Below are positions 1 to 12,283 of a stretch of DNA of 64,000 bases, piece after piece; the stretch's first letter is position 1, and the number at the start of each line of letters is the position of its first letter. The stretch covers positions 2,232,001 to 2,296,000 of the forward strand of contig JAALGY010000019.1 in assembly GCA_032358165.1 (NCBI GenBank). Direction: 5' to 3'. The position numbers and the translations under genes were made by a program. Origin of the DNA: Diplosphaera chodatii (Eukaryota; Chlorophyta; Trebouxiophyceae; Prasiolales; Stichococcaceae). The notes under the pieces are model-generated. The model had not been told where the DNA came from. It saw nothing but the letters and a program-made list of their open reading frames with translations, and did not search any database.

Positions 1-242
1 GTACACTGACGTGAGTTTGCGCGCGGCTGCACTTCCTGTTCGTGCATGCTACCTAGCCAGTTCCATGTGATGCTGCAAGTTCACCTTCATCCTCAGATGC
101 ACTGCACACTACACCTGGCGGATCCACACACAGCAAACCATCGATCTGTGTCTTCGACACTGTTGCACTACCCTGCAGCCATCTGCTGTGTTTGCTGTGC
201 CTCAATCCGCTGCGAGCCTGAGAGGCACCACGCTGCACGCAG
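1..242. other. Unresolved 5' flank of the chitinase gene
   Basis: No confident exon can be placed here. The chitinase reading frame enters through an acceptor at 240-242, so its start codon and probable signal peptide must lie in this stretch or before the window. Several open frames exist, but none looks like a hydrophobic signal peptide. Confidence 0.5.
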
Positions 243-3233
243 GTGGACATCCGCACCAGCAGCTGCCCCGCCAACATCCAGCGCGGCCAGACAGGTTGGT
301 GGCTGCAAACAACTGCATGCACCTCTCCTGCAGCAGGTCACCGCTGCACCGCCTGCGCGCCCTTCGCTTTGGAGCTGGGCTGGCACCCTCGCTCAATGAT
401 GGGCCCACAACACGCGCAGGCCAGTGCGTGACGAGCCTGCAGAAGCTGCTGGCGGGCAAGGGCTTCAGCCCGGGCGCCGCCGACGGCAGCTTCGGCCCCG
501 CCACCGAGACCGCCGTCCGCAACTTCCAGTCCAGTCGCCGCCTGACGGTGCGACAGCAGCGGTCATTCCATGTGCAGCGTGGCTCTTCCAGATCCATCTT
601 GCAGTGCCCGGTCAGCCTGGGTCTCTTCACAGGCCTGTGCTTGTGCCTGCTGTTGTCCAAGTGTACTACGCAGTGTGTGCCTGTGTCCGCAGCAATTGTC
701 AGACAGCCCGATGTGTCACTGTCGCAGAACACCCAGGCATCAGCTTCTGGGAACACTGCAACGCTTCTGAACATGGTGCAGAGTTGTTGCAGTCTGCTGA
801 CAGGTTGACGGCATTGTGGGCCCAAACACCAAGAACGCGCTGTACGCGGCGCCAAGCAGCCCCGCCCCCGTCCCCTCGCCCTCACCCACCCCGGCGCCCG
901 TCACCCCAGCACCGTCGAGTGAGCTGCGCTCCCAGACCCTATGGCATGCACCACGGCTCTGCTCTCGATGCTGTTGCATGTGTGCTTCGGCTGCGCATGT
1001 GACATGCACGCCTGCCAGCGGACTGTCTGCACCCTGCATGCCAAGCAGTGGGCCTGGCAATGCTGCGGCTGCCTGCACCTGTCTACTGCTTCCAGCCTGC
1101 ACAGCAACAGCCAGCTGGATACTCATCAAGTGCCTTCGACCAGCAGTGCGTGGACACATAACGCCGTCGGTCTGTGCCTGCAGCCGGCCCAACGTGCACC
1201 GCCAGCGAGTTCGCCAACGCCGTCGCCTCCAACGGCTACAACGCGCAGCCCGACTCCAAGCGCACCAACATGCTCGCCTCCATCCAGCGGGTGACTCACA
1301 CCCACATCAGCAGGATGCTTGAAACGACCTGGCTCACACCATCTGAAACAGGACGTCGGGCTCGGGTTGTGCACCTCCAGTACTCTTCAAGTGCAGCTGC
1401 CGCACCACCCAGAGTTGCTGCCATGATGGCGCCGATGCCGGGGACCAGCGTCCCCGCTACTGACACAGTGTCCCGCGCCGTGCTGCAGCTGGGCGGCGCG
1501 GCCGTGATCTCCACCAAGCGCGAGCTGGCGATGTGGCTGGCGCAGGTGCGGCCTGCATCTGTTGCGGGCACTTGCAGCGCGCAAGAGCACATCCGGATGT
1601 AGGGGGACGGAACAAACACTGTACGTGCTCCACACAGCCGTGCACCCCGCCCAAGAACCACATGCCTGGGCCCATGCTTCAGATTCTGCTGTGCAGACTG
1701 CAGACCAATTTTGCGACTGCAGGTGTTCCACGAGTCCATTGGGCTGTCCACCAAGGAGGAGATCGGCGGCGCCAGCGCATCGTACGCCCCTTACTATGGT
1801 GAGACGGTCTGCAGACCCTGACGGCACACTTTCATGAGAAATTTTTTAGATTTTCTCATGCACCTCTGACCTGACATTGGACCCGAGCCTGAGGTGCTGA
1901 CTCATGCTGAGCGCCTCGTCGCTTCCTGTCCGCAGGCCGTGGCTACATCCAGCTGACGTGAGCAGGACGCCTTCATCTGTTTGCCCATACAGTGTCGCCA
2001 TGTCGTGACACCTTTGTCGTCATGTGTCATTGGCTGTTGTATCTGCTATGTATGCATGGCTGCTGTGCTTCTGCCGACATCCCACAACTGCGTGTTGCAA
2101 TACAACAGGAATCGCGATAACTACCAGACTGCCTCACGGTGAGACTGCAGTGGCTTGTCCGCAGCCACTTTCTGGCGTGAGCTGCTTTACTTGCCAGACA
2201 GAACGACAGGTGGCACCTTCGGACGCTGAAGCAGGCTTGCGTCGTTGAATTTGCTGCAGTGCCCTGTTCAACGATGACCGCCTGGTGTCCAACCCCAGCC
2301 AGGTCGCCAGCGATGACAACATCTCCTGGGTGAGCTTGACTCAAAATGCCATGACCCTGGCAGCGACGCTTCCGCATGATGGCCTCACACTGCACTGCAG
2401 CGCACAAACTCGCAGTACTGCACCTGGCACCAGGCCCGCTGTCCGCCTGCAGGATGTGTCCACGTACTACTGGAAGACGCGGGTGCACAACCTGTCTGGC
2501 GTCTCCGCCGGACAGTTTGGAGCAACCACAAGGTGCGGAAGCGTCTCTTTACCATCTATTTCCTTGATCACCTCCGTGCTTGTCTCGATGACTCTTGGCT
2601 GGAAAAACAAAACGCGCAGCTCTCGGGTCTGCTGGGTACTTTGCCTTCAGGCAGCGCTTGTGGTGTGTTGTCATGAGCACCCACTGGTGCGTGATGTGCT
2701 CTGCAGGGGCATCAATGGTGGCGAGTGCACAGGTTAGGCTCGCAAGCTGTCTTGCATCAGCCCTGTACTGCTGCTATCGTCGCCCACCTGTTCTGCACAC
2801 ACAGCATGACCTGCAAGTCTGCATGTCCCTGACTGCGTCCGCGTTGATGTGTTGCAGCCAACCCCGAGCGTGCGGCAGCGTGAGTGTCATCCGGCTGCCT
2901 GTTCAATACATGTGCCGGACAGACCGATTGCAGCCACACGCTATTTACACCTTTCGAAAAAGTTACAGCCATCAGTAAATATGTTCAATGTTTCTGCAGG
3001 CGCTGCAACATCTACAAGAAGGTGCTGGTGGCCTTTAACATTAACGTGAGTTGCTGTCGCCGGCGCATGTCTCACCGGCTGTGACCATGCTGTGCAAACG
3101 CTGCTAAACAGTACCTTCTTTGCAGTGGTATTGCAAGCGGATTGGTGACACTGACTCTGGGTTCGGCTTTCTGCCTGCCGCAGGAGGTGGCCAACTGCGC
3201 TGGCTGCACATGATCGCTCAAGCTGGGTGGTGA
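243..3233 (+). CDS. GH19 family chitinase with N-terminal peptidoglycan-binding-like domain (5' end missing)
   Basis: This is a glycoside hydrolase family 19 chitinase, which hydrolyses beta-1,4 GlcNAc bonds in chitin-like polymers and is probably secreted. Fourteen exons chain in phase: 243-294, 420-547, 804-918, 1184-1290, 1489-1545, 1723-1798, 1936-1957, 2109-2138, 2260-2329, 2453-2532, 2707-2732, 2858-2879, 3000-3045, 3126-3233. They total 312 residues with the stop at 3231-3233. The first three exons give a peptidoglycan_binding_1-like repeat (GQCVTSLQKLL, DGSFGPATETAVRNFQ, VDGIVGPNTKNAL), followed by a Pro/Ser linker. The catalytic domain shows TKRELAMWLAQ, FHESIGLSTKEE with the expected catalytic Glu, YYGRGYIQLT, NRDNYQ, STYYWKTRVH and INGGECTG. 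Four exons are only 22-30 nt. The first exon and signal peptide are not identified. A lysozyme-like activity is a less likely alternative. Confidence 0.87.
1832..1860. repeat. Intronic hairpin in the chitinase gene
   Basis: A 9-bp perfect inverted repeat (CATGAGAAA / TTTCTCATG) separated by a short A/T-rich loop lies in the intron between exons ending at 1798 and starting at 1936. It stands out because the flanking sequence is GC-rich. No function can be assigned. Confidence 0.5.
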
Positions 3234-3983
3234 AGCACTAGTTTTGGTGGCGCCAGCCTGGAATCAGCAGTGGGTGCAGCGCCAGCTAGCTAGCATCAGA
3301 CCTCCACCAATGCCGTCCCATTGCCGGAGGCCTGCTGGCCATGCACATGCCACCGTTTCGAATTTTTGATGGATCTCCGGCGGCTTGGGCTCTCAGCCAG
3401 CTGGGCTCTCCTTCCTCACCACACCTTGGCAGCCTCTGTGTCAGATCCAGTTGCTGCATGCAGCGCGTATGATTCGCGTGCCTGCTTAAACTTGGACGCA
3501 ATACAATATACATCTGCTTCTACTGATGGATGCGGACTTCATGCTTCTGTACATGAAAGTCCCCTCAAGTGAGAGCCAACCAATGCAATTCAACCCGAGA
3601 GCTGGCGCACTGCTATAAGCTACCTTGGCGCTTGAAAAAGCACGCATTCATCAACCCTCAAACCATGGTAGACTGATTGCCTTCACTCGATGCGACTACT
3701 GACCCAAACCAGGGTTGCACCGCACTGCATACGCGTATAGACGTGCACCGCGTATGCACGCGTATAGACGGCTGCACGGCAACCTGGCGACGTATACACA
3801 ATCGGGCACTGTCAGACAACCTGATCTGACGGGATCACAAAACAACATTTACTCTGTGCAATGCTTAACAGCAATCCAAGCCTTTCAAACGCCTTTCAAC
3901 ACTCGCAGAAGATGTCCACATCCGTTGCTGCATGCATACGCGACTGTTTAGGCTGAAACTGCTGCATCTGGTTGAGCTGGCGG
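3234..3983. other. Convergent intergenic region
   Basis: This gap separates the 3' ends of the chitinase (+) and the TatD-like gene (-). I see no supported gene in it. It is moderately A/T-rich toward the right and holds one block of ACGCGTAT-type repeats. Confidence 0.5.
3725..3780. repeat. ACGCGTATA-type palindromic repeat cluster, copy 1
   Basis: The block contains several overlapping copies of CGTATAGACG, ACGCGTAT and GCATACGCG, many of them self-complementary. A second similar block lies about 300 bp downstream at 4025-4072. Confidence 0.6.
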
Positions 3984-6898
3984 TTAGTCATCAACGTGCT
4001 GACGTCGACCAAGATCAATCGAGATCCTTGCACGCGTATATACGTATACGCGGCCATACGCGTGCATACGTCGCACTTCATGCAATTTTGCCGTATAGTG
4101 CAACCCTGACCCAAACAGCCGCTCAGCGTTTTGTGCGGACGCAGTTGCCACGTCTTCAGCGTCCTGCTCCCGCATGTTCGCCACCAGATACAGGATGAGC
4201 CTGCGGTGCACACCACCGCTTTAATAATGGCAAGCGCCTATCAAGCATTCAGCAGGACGGTCGCTGGTTGTGCGCTCTCAATGGTGATCGCAGCAGAGCT
4301 GCCACAGGTTGTGGCGTCTGCTGATGGTCCTGGCTGGTGTGCAGATCCCTGCCTCAACTTGCATGTGCAGGCTGATGTGGCCAGTAGTCCACCCATGTAA
4401 CATGGCAGCCGCACTGCCCCAGTACAGAAGAGGCAAGGCGAACCTGCAAAACTCGCACCTGAGGTTGGCGGGCTGGTTCACCAGCCGCTGCGGGCGCTCC
4501 ACCCTGCAGCGATCACCACCGTCGGCAACATCCAGCGGACACCGCCAGTCGAGCGGCACCGTGCCCGAGCTGCTGGCTGCACGGCTGCTTCCGGCTTCCG
4601 CCGGCGCCGGCGTTGCTGCACTGCCGCCAGCTTTGCCTTTATGTTTTGCTGGAGCTGCCTGCTGATTGTCATGATTGACACTGCCGTCGGCGTCAGACGC
4701 TGCATGTTCTGTGCTGCTGCTGTCAGCTGGCGGGCTGTGATGGCCATCCAGAGGGCGGTCTCCGTTGACGCCGCCATTCCTGCTAATTTTCTCGGGAAGC
4801 AGGAGGACCTGCAGGCTGCAGCCGGCGGCTGCTTCCACCTCCCGTGCCAGGGGCCCATCGCTGACCTGCAGCAAGTTCGACCGCCATCTTCAGCCCTATG
4901 GTTTGCTGCGACGAGATGCGTTGCCTGCCCAAGCCAGGTCCATTCTGCAGCTATGGTGCTCAGACTGTGTACACATGGATACCCTTGGCACAGTTGATGA
5001 TGATGGCAGTGGGCGCCTGCTGACACCTGAGGAATGCGCTCCAATGTTTGCGCCTACCTGGGGCAAGCCATCTGGTGCATCGGTTTCCAGCAGCAAGCGG
5101 TCCAGTGGGATCTGCATGCAGCAGCATTCGGGCATGATTGCTGCTCCGTGCAGTCAAAGATGCAAAGCCAGGGGCCACGAGATGTGCGTAAGCAGCATTG
5201 CTGACGAGCAGCATATAGCATTGCACGGAAACGTGGGTCTGGCCTGACATCTGGCTGAATGTGCAACCAAGTTCTACAACAGGATCTGTTGCCTTGCAGT
5301 TCACACCTCTCGCAGCATGGCTGTCGCCTTTGCGACCGGTAGCTTTGTGATGTGCCCCGAGATGGAGAAGTGCACGCCGTCCACCTGACAACATGTGCGG
5401 GTACCACCCTCAAAAGTGTACCTGCGGCGCAGTCTGCTTCAGCACACGGCAACCGCGTGAAAGGTAGGGCGTGGGATGCAGCGACAGGAGGTGCTGAGGC
5501 CTGCGGGCCACCTTTGCCAGGGGCGCGACCATCTCAGCCGGCCCCGCAAACGAGTGCAGCACCAGGCCGGCGGGGAAGGGGCCGAGCTCCTGGACGGCCG
5601 CCAGCACCTTTCCATACGCACGCACACAGTGCACCTGCATACATGGGCATCACCACTTGAAAGCCAGAGTCCATGCTGATGATGATGTTGGGCGAGGAAC
5701 GCTCTGCGGCTGGCGAGGGCAGCAGTTGGATGGCGCTGGTTTGAGACACTGCTGCATTTGCTGACAATGTTTGCGAGGATGCTCACAGAGATTGGGCGCC
5801 CTAATTCCTTGCCCAGCTGCAGCTGCTGCCGAAACGCCTGCTCCTGGGTGGCCATGTCTGCCCCCTGGTGCGCCTTGTCAAGCCCACACTGCGCAGCACG
5901 CACAGTCCACATCAACACGCCACCCTGATGTGAATGATTGTGTAGTCTCTAGCTCCTTCAAGTGAACTTGTGCACAGGGTGCCCCTTTGGGTCGTCATAC
6001 CCAAAGTCACACCAGTCATCAAAGTCATAAAGTCATACCCATACGCCATGTACAATGGTCCCGGCAGCAGCGTTTCCATGTACGCCGGCATGACCTGGCA
6101 TGCTCAGACAGGCCGCTGACATCTGCTTGGCGGGAACTATCAATAGCCCATGACAGGTGAGGCAAAACACACCTCGCCAAGGCCCGCCCTGGGTGCCGCC
6201 TCCAGCGCTTCCCGCAGCCGCTGCAGCCAGTGGGCTGACCGCCCCGCGACGAACCTGCAGGCGCCATGATCGAGATCACCAGGGGCAGCACCGCCGCAAG
6301 CATTGCTGAACGCTTGAACATTGGTGCACTTTGCGACCTGGAACAGATGAACAACCGAGCACAAGGCGCCAGCTGAAGCGCACCAGGGGTGCAGCCCAAA
6401 GTTGGGCGTGATGCCAGGGTGCTGCTCTGCAAGCTGCGCCACCTGCAGCAGGCCTGCGCAAGGCGTCACAGCAGCGCACCAGAACAGCGCATCGGCAGCT
6501 GCCACTCGATTCATTCACACGAAGGCAGCGCATCGCAGGTGCATGCATCTTGCGCCCAGACGTCATAGTGATCATTCATGCTGGCAGCAGCAGCGTGCTG
6601 GAAAGGCCGTATGCACCTTCCGCCAGTCGTCCTCGCAGGTGCCGTGCACGCTGAAGCGCCGCACGCCAGCAGCATGCGCAGCGGCCAGCACCTCACTGAT
6701 CCTTTCACCAATTCGAGGATCCTGTGCCGACATGGCCATATATATGATGTCAGGTGCATTCAGGTCAAACCATGCCCTTTTAAGCCCTGCTTCAGGGCTC
6801 AGTATATCCGCTCCAAACATATAACGAGGGTGGTACATGCCCAGACAGGATGGCGCACGACGCACATGGAGATGGCAATGGGCGTCGAACAGGTCCAT
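3984..6898 (-). CDS. TatD-family metal-dependent hydrolase (DNase-like)
   Basis: This is a TatD-type amidohydrolase-fold protein, a family associated with divalent-metal-dependent nuclease activity. Ten minus-strand exons chain in phase to 350 residues: 6898-6866, 6721-6617, 6442-6384, 6254-6173, 5888-5787, 5634-5512, 5384-5307, 5111-5058, 4658-4459, 4200-3984. Family landmarks appear in order: DLFDAHCHL (HxH metal site), DPRIGERISEVLAAA, PNFGLHPW, GLGE followed by CGLDKAH, RPIS then VHCVRAYGKV, LVLHSFAGPAEM, VHFSISGHITK, PLDRLLLETDAPDGLPQ (the metal-binding Asp), then NQPANLR and a C-terminal helix. An Ala/Ser-rich insert of about 40 residues separates ETDAPDGLPQ from NQPANLR, and the start of that exon is the least certain boundary. 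The last exon reads through the 4025-4072 repeat block, so the true C-terminus may be shorter. Confidence 0.85.
4025..4072. repeat. ACGCGTATA-type palindromic repeat cluster, copy 2
   Basis: This second block of alternating ACGCGTATAT, ACGTATACGCG and CATACGCGTGCATACG motifs falls inside the predicted last exon of the TatD-like gene. There it would encode a low-complexity Tyr/Arg/Val tail. Confidence 0.6.
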
Positions 6899-7648
6899 CT
6901 TCGCGGCCAAATCAACGCGAATGTGGGCTGTAATCTAGTTTGTTTTCAGGCCTCTACAGATGCAAGAAGCACGCAGCTGGGTGCGGACATGCACATGCCG
7001 TGCATGATCAGCGGGTTGCTGGGTTGTCCTCTCGTTAAAGGCTACCCAGTGGATCCTTGTGTACCTTGATCTTCTATTATCTAGGCAAGTTGTGAGCTGC
7101 TTGACGTGCTACTCAAGCGTAAGTCAACATGTGACATCGAGCGAAGTTTGCTGGATGCTGCATGTGTCGGAATTTCTGCCTCGTCACCAAACAGGGAGGC
7201 TTGGCACGTGCATGCCTCCATCTAAGCGTTTGCGCTGCGGCAACGAGTGCCATTCTTGAGGGCCTTGCATGCGTCACGCAGCGGCTGGCGTCCTGAAGTC
7301 AGCGTGAAACTGCATCTGGGGCCACTGAGCATCAGCATTGCATCGGCAGGCCGGGTTCCTGTGCAGGGCAGCACATGCGTCAGACCCTGCTAAGATGATG
7401 TAACAAGACCTTTTTCAGTTTTGTAACAGGCAGTGTGTCGCGAGCTGCCCCCAGCGCACGACCTGACGCCCGCAGTGGTGCCTTTGCACTGTGTGCAGGC
7501 TTGCAGCAGCACACTGCAGGACACGATGATATCAACAACAGCGACCAGAGAGCAGCTGTCAGCTGTGTGCACCGTCTCGTCGGCATCCCCGCAGCCGTGC
7601 CGCTGTGCGCTGGTGCAATGCAGGCAGCGCCGGCGTGCAGCTGCCTAC
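6899..7648. promoter_or_regulatory. Divergent intergenic region between the TatD-like and pseudokinase genes
   Basis: The 750-bp gap lies between two divergently oriented start codons, so it should hold both promoters. I could not recognise a specific element, and no coding exon is supported here. Confidence 0.35.
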
Positions 7649-10600
7649 ATGCACCAGGCCAGGTGCAGGCTCAAGGCCGCAACAGTGCCCAGCTGCTCAG
7701 CTGCCGCCTGCAGAAGGGCAGCCCAGCGCTCCACACCACCTCAGCACTGTGCAGCAGCGGCGACCGGTGTACGGCAGGGGCGGTGGCGTGGTGTGGCATG
7801 CCGGGCGGTGATCGATCCGCCGCCGCCGCCAGGGGGTGCGGGCGACGACGACGCAGGCAGCTTCGACATCGACGCGCTGGCGCGGCAGCTGGGCCAGGCT
7901 GCAGAAGACATGCGATCCATGGTGAGTGGCTGTTGCAGCTGGTGTCACTGGATTGCATCTCGCATGCATGGCATGCGCCAAGCATGCGGCTGTCCTAACC
8001 TTTATGTTGCCTCAGGAGGGGGTGATACTTGGTTGTAAAGCTATGCAGCAAAGCTGTGAACGGTCTTTGCAGTCCGATGCTGAGTCGGATGGCGATGAGC
8101 GTGGTGGCGGGTCTTCAGCGTCTGAAGACGAGGAGGTCGCGCGGCGCTGGCAGGAGGGCGCCGCCGCCGGGGACCTCGACATCCCCATACCGGACTTCGG
8201 CCTCGGGGTGTGCCTAAGGCAGCATCTGCATAGCTGTACCATCGGCCCTAGAGTCTGGTATGTTCGGTGCATGCTACTACAACACAGAGAGCACCACACT
8301 TTGCGGGCGCACCAGCCGTGACGCCATGCTGGTTGTAGATCTCACACATGTTGCGTTCGATGCATGCAGTCGGCAGCGCGGGAGGCGGCGGTCATGGCAG
8401 AGGTGGGCCCCGGCGGCCTGCTTGCTTCCGACTTCCAGCTGTCGCAGCGCCTCGCGCGCCTGTCCGTGCAGCAGGTGAGCCGCGGCAAGGGCTCGCTGCA
8501 GATGAGCGCACATCCTGCAAGACGATCATACTGCAGCTGCTGTGACATGCGGGGCAAACCCGCTTCGTGTCTGGCAGCTATGTATCAACAGCCGAGGAAG
8601 CGTAGCAACGGCATGCTGAGCAGGCACAGTCCTACTGCTGCAGATCGGCACTGAGCCGTCACTGCAGCTGTCGCCTCTGGCAAGTCGCGGCGATGCTGAT
8701 GGACTGCTGGAGGGACACAGCCGCCTGATCAAAGAGCATCACTCTGCTGGCAGGTGACCGCGGATGCCAGCGCGCCAAACCCGCTCATGGCGGGGGCGGC
8801 GACGGAGCGGGAGACGGCAGCCATCGTTATCTTTGCTGGGAGGTACTACAGCGGGATGCCATACGAGGACCCCGCCACTGTGTTTCTGAAGGTGGGCCCA
8901 CCATACATGGTCCGCTGCTGTGCACGACACTGCAGCAGGTGCGGCATCAGGCTAGTACTGTTGTCGACCAGCTTCATTGGCATGGACAACAAGCAGCTGT
9001 CCTGATCTCCGAGGCAGAGTCGTCGAGAGGCTGCTGATTGTGACCTGATTTTGTGCACATACAGCAGGGATGGCCAAGGACTACCGTACCCTGCACGAGA
9101 GCACCCACGTGGTGCACTCTTTGCAGGGGCAGCCGTGCGCATCAGGCGCACTCTGCTGTGTGCTTCCAAACCGTCAAGAACACAAAACACGTCTGCGCTG
9201 CAGGAGTACCTGCCCGGCACGCGGCCGGTGGCGGTCAACGAGCTGGCGGTGGTGCACTACCTGATGGGCGGGCAGCTGCCGCAGCAGAAGTGGCTTGCGG
9301 CGGTGTCCCCCCTGACGGACAGGCTGCCCGTGGTCCCGCTCCTGGGTGGGCTCAGCACCTGGCATGCGCTGCTGCCGGCTGTCCTGCAGGCAGGCTGCGA
9401 GATGCCAGGCGCTGCAAGGCACTGAACATGAACTCGCAGCCCTGCGGCTGATGTTGGCCCACGCTGCGGCATGCCCAGGCCAGCGCCACAACGCGCTGTC
9501 AGCACGATGCTGCATCAGGGGTTGTTGGTTTGTTCAGGGTACTTTGAGGCGGGCATCAGCCCAGACGGCGCGGCGGTGGTGCCGGACGCCCGCCCAGGAA
9601 AGGAAGCGACGCTGTGGCTGGCCTTCAAATGGTGCGTGGGCGCACATCAAAAGCCCGACAACACACTTGGAATCGATGTGTTATCGCTTTGCACAGTTGC
9701 ATCTGGCATGTGCGTGGCTGGGTCCAGCACATTGCACACATGCAGCTGAGGGCGTCGCTGCCCCACAGGGAGGGCATGCAGCCGCTGGCGCTGTACGCGA
9801 CGCAGCAGCAGCAGGCGCAGCCCTTCTTCTGGGTGCGCCGCGGCGGCACGCCCGACCGCCTCAAGATGCTCAGGTGCCGCTCCGCTGTCGTGGCGCCTGC
9901 GGAACGTTCAAGCGCGATTGATCCAATGCAGCAGCGGTTGCAGCGCGGGCTGGACGCAAATACCCTGGCAGCAGGAGCAGCAGCCACCTTCGGCCGCAGG
10001 ACGGCAACCCTAACCCTGAACTTGAAAGGCATGTGCGCCGCAGGGCCACCTGCGCCGATGCTGTCAGGACGCACAGCCTGTTCACACCACCGACCCATAA
10101 ACCATGGAGCTCGGTCCTGCTACAGGGCCATCTGCGCGGGGTGCGTGCGTGCGCTGGCGTTCGTGCACGAGCGGGGCGTGGCGCACGGGTCGCTGGGCTC
10201 CGGCGCGGTGCTGCTGAGCCACGTGGACGACCGGAAGGCGGATCAGCTGGTCGTGAAGCTGGACAACTTCGGCTTCTCGCAGCGCCAGGCGCTGCCGCCA
10301 GGTGAGTGGTAAAACCTCAACCATTATTGCAAGAATAGACATTCTTGGAGCAATGGAAGAAAGAGCAGTTACAGAAGTCGGTGCTCCTTCTGATGTGATC
10401 ATGTACATTCATAACGGGTGCCACGCTGCGCCACTGGCAGCTCAGGGGTGACCAGCCGCCTCACTTGACGAGCTTGACAACCACCTGCCCGCCTGCCTCG
10501 TGCTGAAGCCCACTGCGGAAGCTGAACCTCCTGCACTTGTCATGACACCCCACGGCGTTTTTCCTTGTTTTTTTTGGGTTGGTGGGCCAGGACCGACTGA

Positions 10601-11774
10601 CGCTCTTGCTGCCGCAGACTCGACAGAGGCGCCATGGCCGGCGCAGCTGGGGGATGACCACCCGCTGGTCGCGGCGCAGCGGGAGGACATGGCCGCGATG
10701 GCCATCACCCTGCTGGAGGTGGGGGCCCCTGTCTGAAAGTAGAATTGTTGTGCGTGCATGTCACAGGGTCAACTGCGCTGCGCCCTCGGGGCCGCTCTGC
10801 TGGTCTGTGCCCAGAAGCAGAATGCTGTCATGGCCAGATCGCATTGCCGCATGTCAAGCATTGGCTATGCCCTGTGTTGATGCTCTGGCACTGCCCAGCA
10901 GGCAGACCCCTGAGGCGCTGTCTAGTGATATGCCACTGCTCTCGATGGCTGGGCAGAGTATTCACGTGAGCATGTGGCTTTGTCATACGAGCAATGTGCA
11001 GCTGGCACACCGTGACCACAGCCACGCCAGATTGCATCAAACAGCCGCTGCCATGCTTCGTCGGCCTGCAGCTGCTGGCAGCATTTCCTGCAGTCGCGCT
11101 GGTGCTGAGGACATGCCGCAAACGCCCCGAGGTCAAGACACTTGCAATGCTCGACAACAACAATGGCACCATGTACACCCAGCTTCCTGCCAGTGCCTGA
11201 GCCACCTTGCCTGCCCTGCAGACGGTGTTCTCGGCGCTGGCGGTGGAACCCGACGTGTACAGCTCTGACGAGGAGGAGGGGCCCGTGGGCGCCGCCAGCG
11301 GCGGGGCGGCGGCCACCAGGCGCGACACCTCGGCGGACGCGCTCGGCCGCCTGGTGTTCGAGGTGTTCCAGCGCGACGTGCGCGCCTTCAGGTGCGAGGG
11401 CGCCACCTGGAGGCACGATGCGTACAGCATGTCACGGCGCTTCTGAAGGGCTGGTGAAAAAACGCAGCGCCACAGTGCAGCCGCCCGGACCCAAAGCTGT
11501 AACTGGCCCAGCAGGCTGGAGCAGGCGCACTGCACACCACCAGCTCTGACCACAGGAGCCGGCTCTTGTCGGAAACCCTTACTGTAGACCGCCGCTGCAC
11601 GCGCCTTCCCGCTGCGTGTGCAGGCGGTACGCGGAGCAGGAGGCGGGGTGGGAGGCGCCGGTGGCGTTCCTGGACGAGCAGCACCGGGCGGGGTGGCTGC
11701 TGGTCGCCGCCCTGGTGGAGGGGCAGCCGCGGGCGGCGGAGCTCGTCGGCAGCCCCTTCCTGGACCCTGCCTGA
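7649..11774 (+). CDS. Plastid-targeted protein kinase-like protein (predicted pseudokinase)
   Basis: The protein has a kinase fold but is probably catalytically dead. Eleven exons chain in phase to 535 residues: 7649-7921, 8073-8207, 8370-8474, 8754-8891, 9204-9345, 9538-9631, 9751-9873, 10126-10301, 10618-10718, 11222-11391, 11624-11774. The Arg/Ala/Ser-rich, acid-poor N-terminus from MHQARCRLKAA to GVACRA resembles a chloroplast transit peptide, and an acidic linker follows. Kinase landmarks are degenerate. The VAIK lysine position reads RPVAVNEL (Lys to Asn), the HRD loop reads VAHGSLGSGAVLL (Asp to Ser), and the DFG reads KLDNFGFS (Asp to Asn). The C-lobe helices REDMAAMAITLLE and LGRLVFEVFQRDV and the ending FLDEQHRAGWLLVAAL are clear. 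I believe similar NFG-type plastid kinase-like proteins exist in plants, but this was not searched. A scaffold or regulatory role is inferred. Confidence 0.83.
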
Positions 11775-12283
11775 TGCCAAGGCAGCAATGCTGGTCGATT
11801 GCGTCCGCATGGCCGGTTGCGTCCGCATGGCAACCGGCAGCAGGATGCAGAGCGTGCTGCCTGCTAATGTCCTGGTTCAGGAAGAGGCTGTGCAGCGGAA
11901 CTGGCCAGCAGCCCACCGCTGGAGCCCTACAGCACAATTTGATTGTTTGAGACGGCACTCCAATGCTGGCAGGGCAGCAAAGAGAAGACCTGGCCGCTGG
12001 TTGTGGTTGCAGCAGCATTGCAGCGTCGCAGCGTTGCAGTCATGAACGAGACCATACCCCAGTAACATCACCGCATGCTGCGCAGAACAGCAGCGCATGC
12101 ATCGGAACTTTTGTGCAAGTGTTTTTGGCATTCACAAAATGCTGCGCTTCATGCCCACACACAGTACACACAGAGTCACAGACGGGAGGGGTTACTAATT
12201 GCTGATCACCCAACGCACAGATGCTGATTTTGAGCGCCATTTCGGTACTGACGCAGGGCTGCTTGCATGTTGCCCAGCTGTAT
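11775..12283. other. Intergenic region between two co-oriented genes
   Basis: The 509-bp gap runs from the pseudokinase stop to the nucleotidase start codon. I see no supported gene, and it presumably contains the 3' end of one gene and the promoter of the next. Confidence 0.4.

Noticed and set aside
10828..12018. Long open frame of 396 codons on the minus strand
   Set aside because: It is antisense to well-supported pseudokinase exons, composed of Ala/Arg/Pro-rich shadow sequence, and has no recognised motif.
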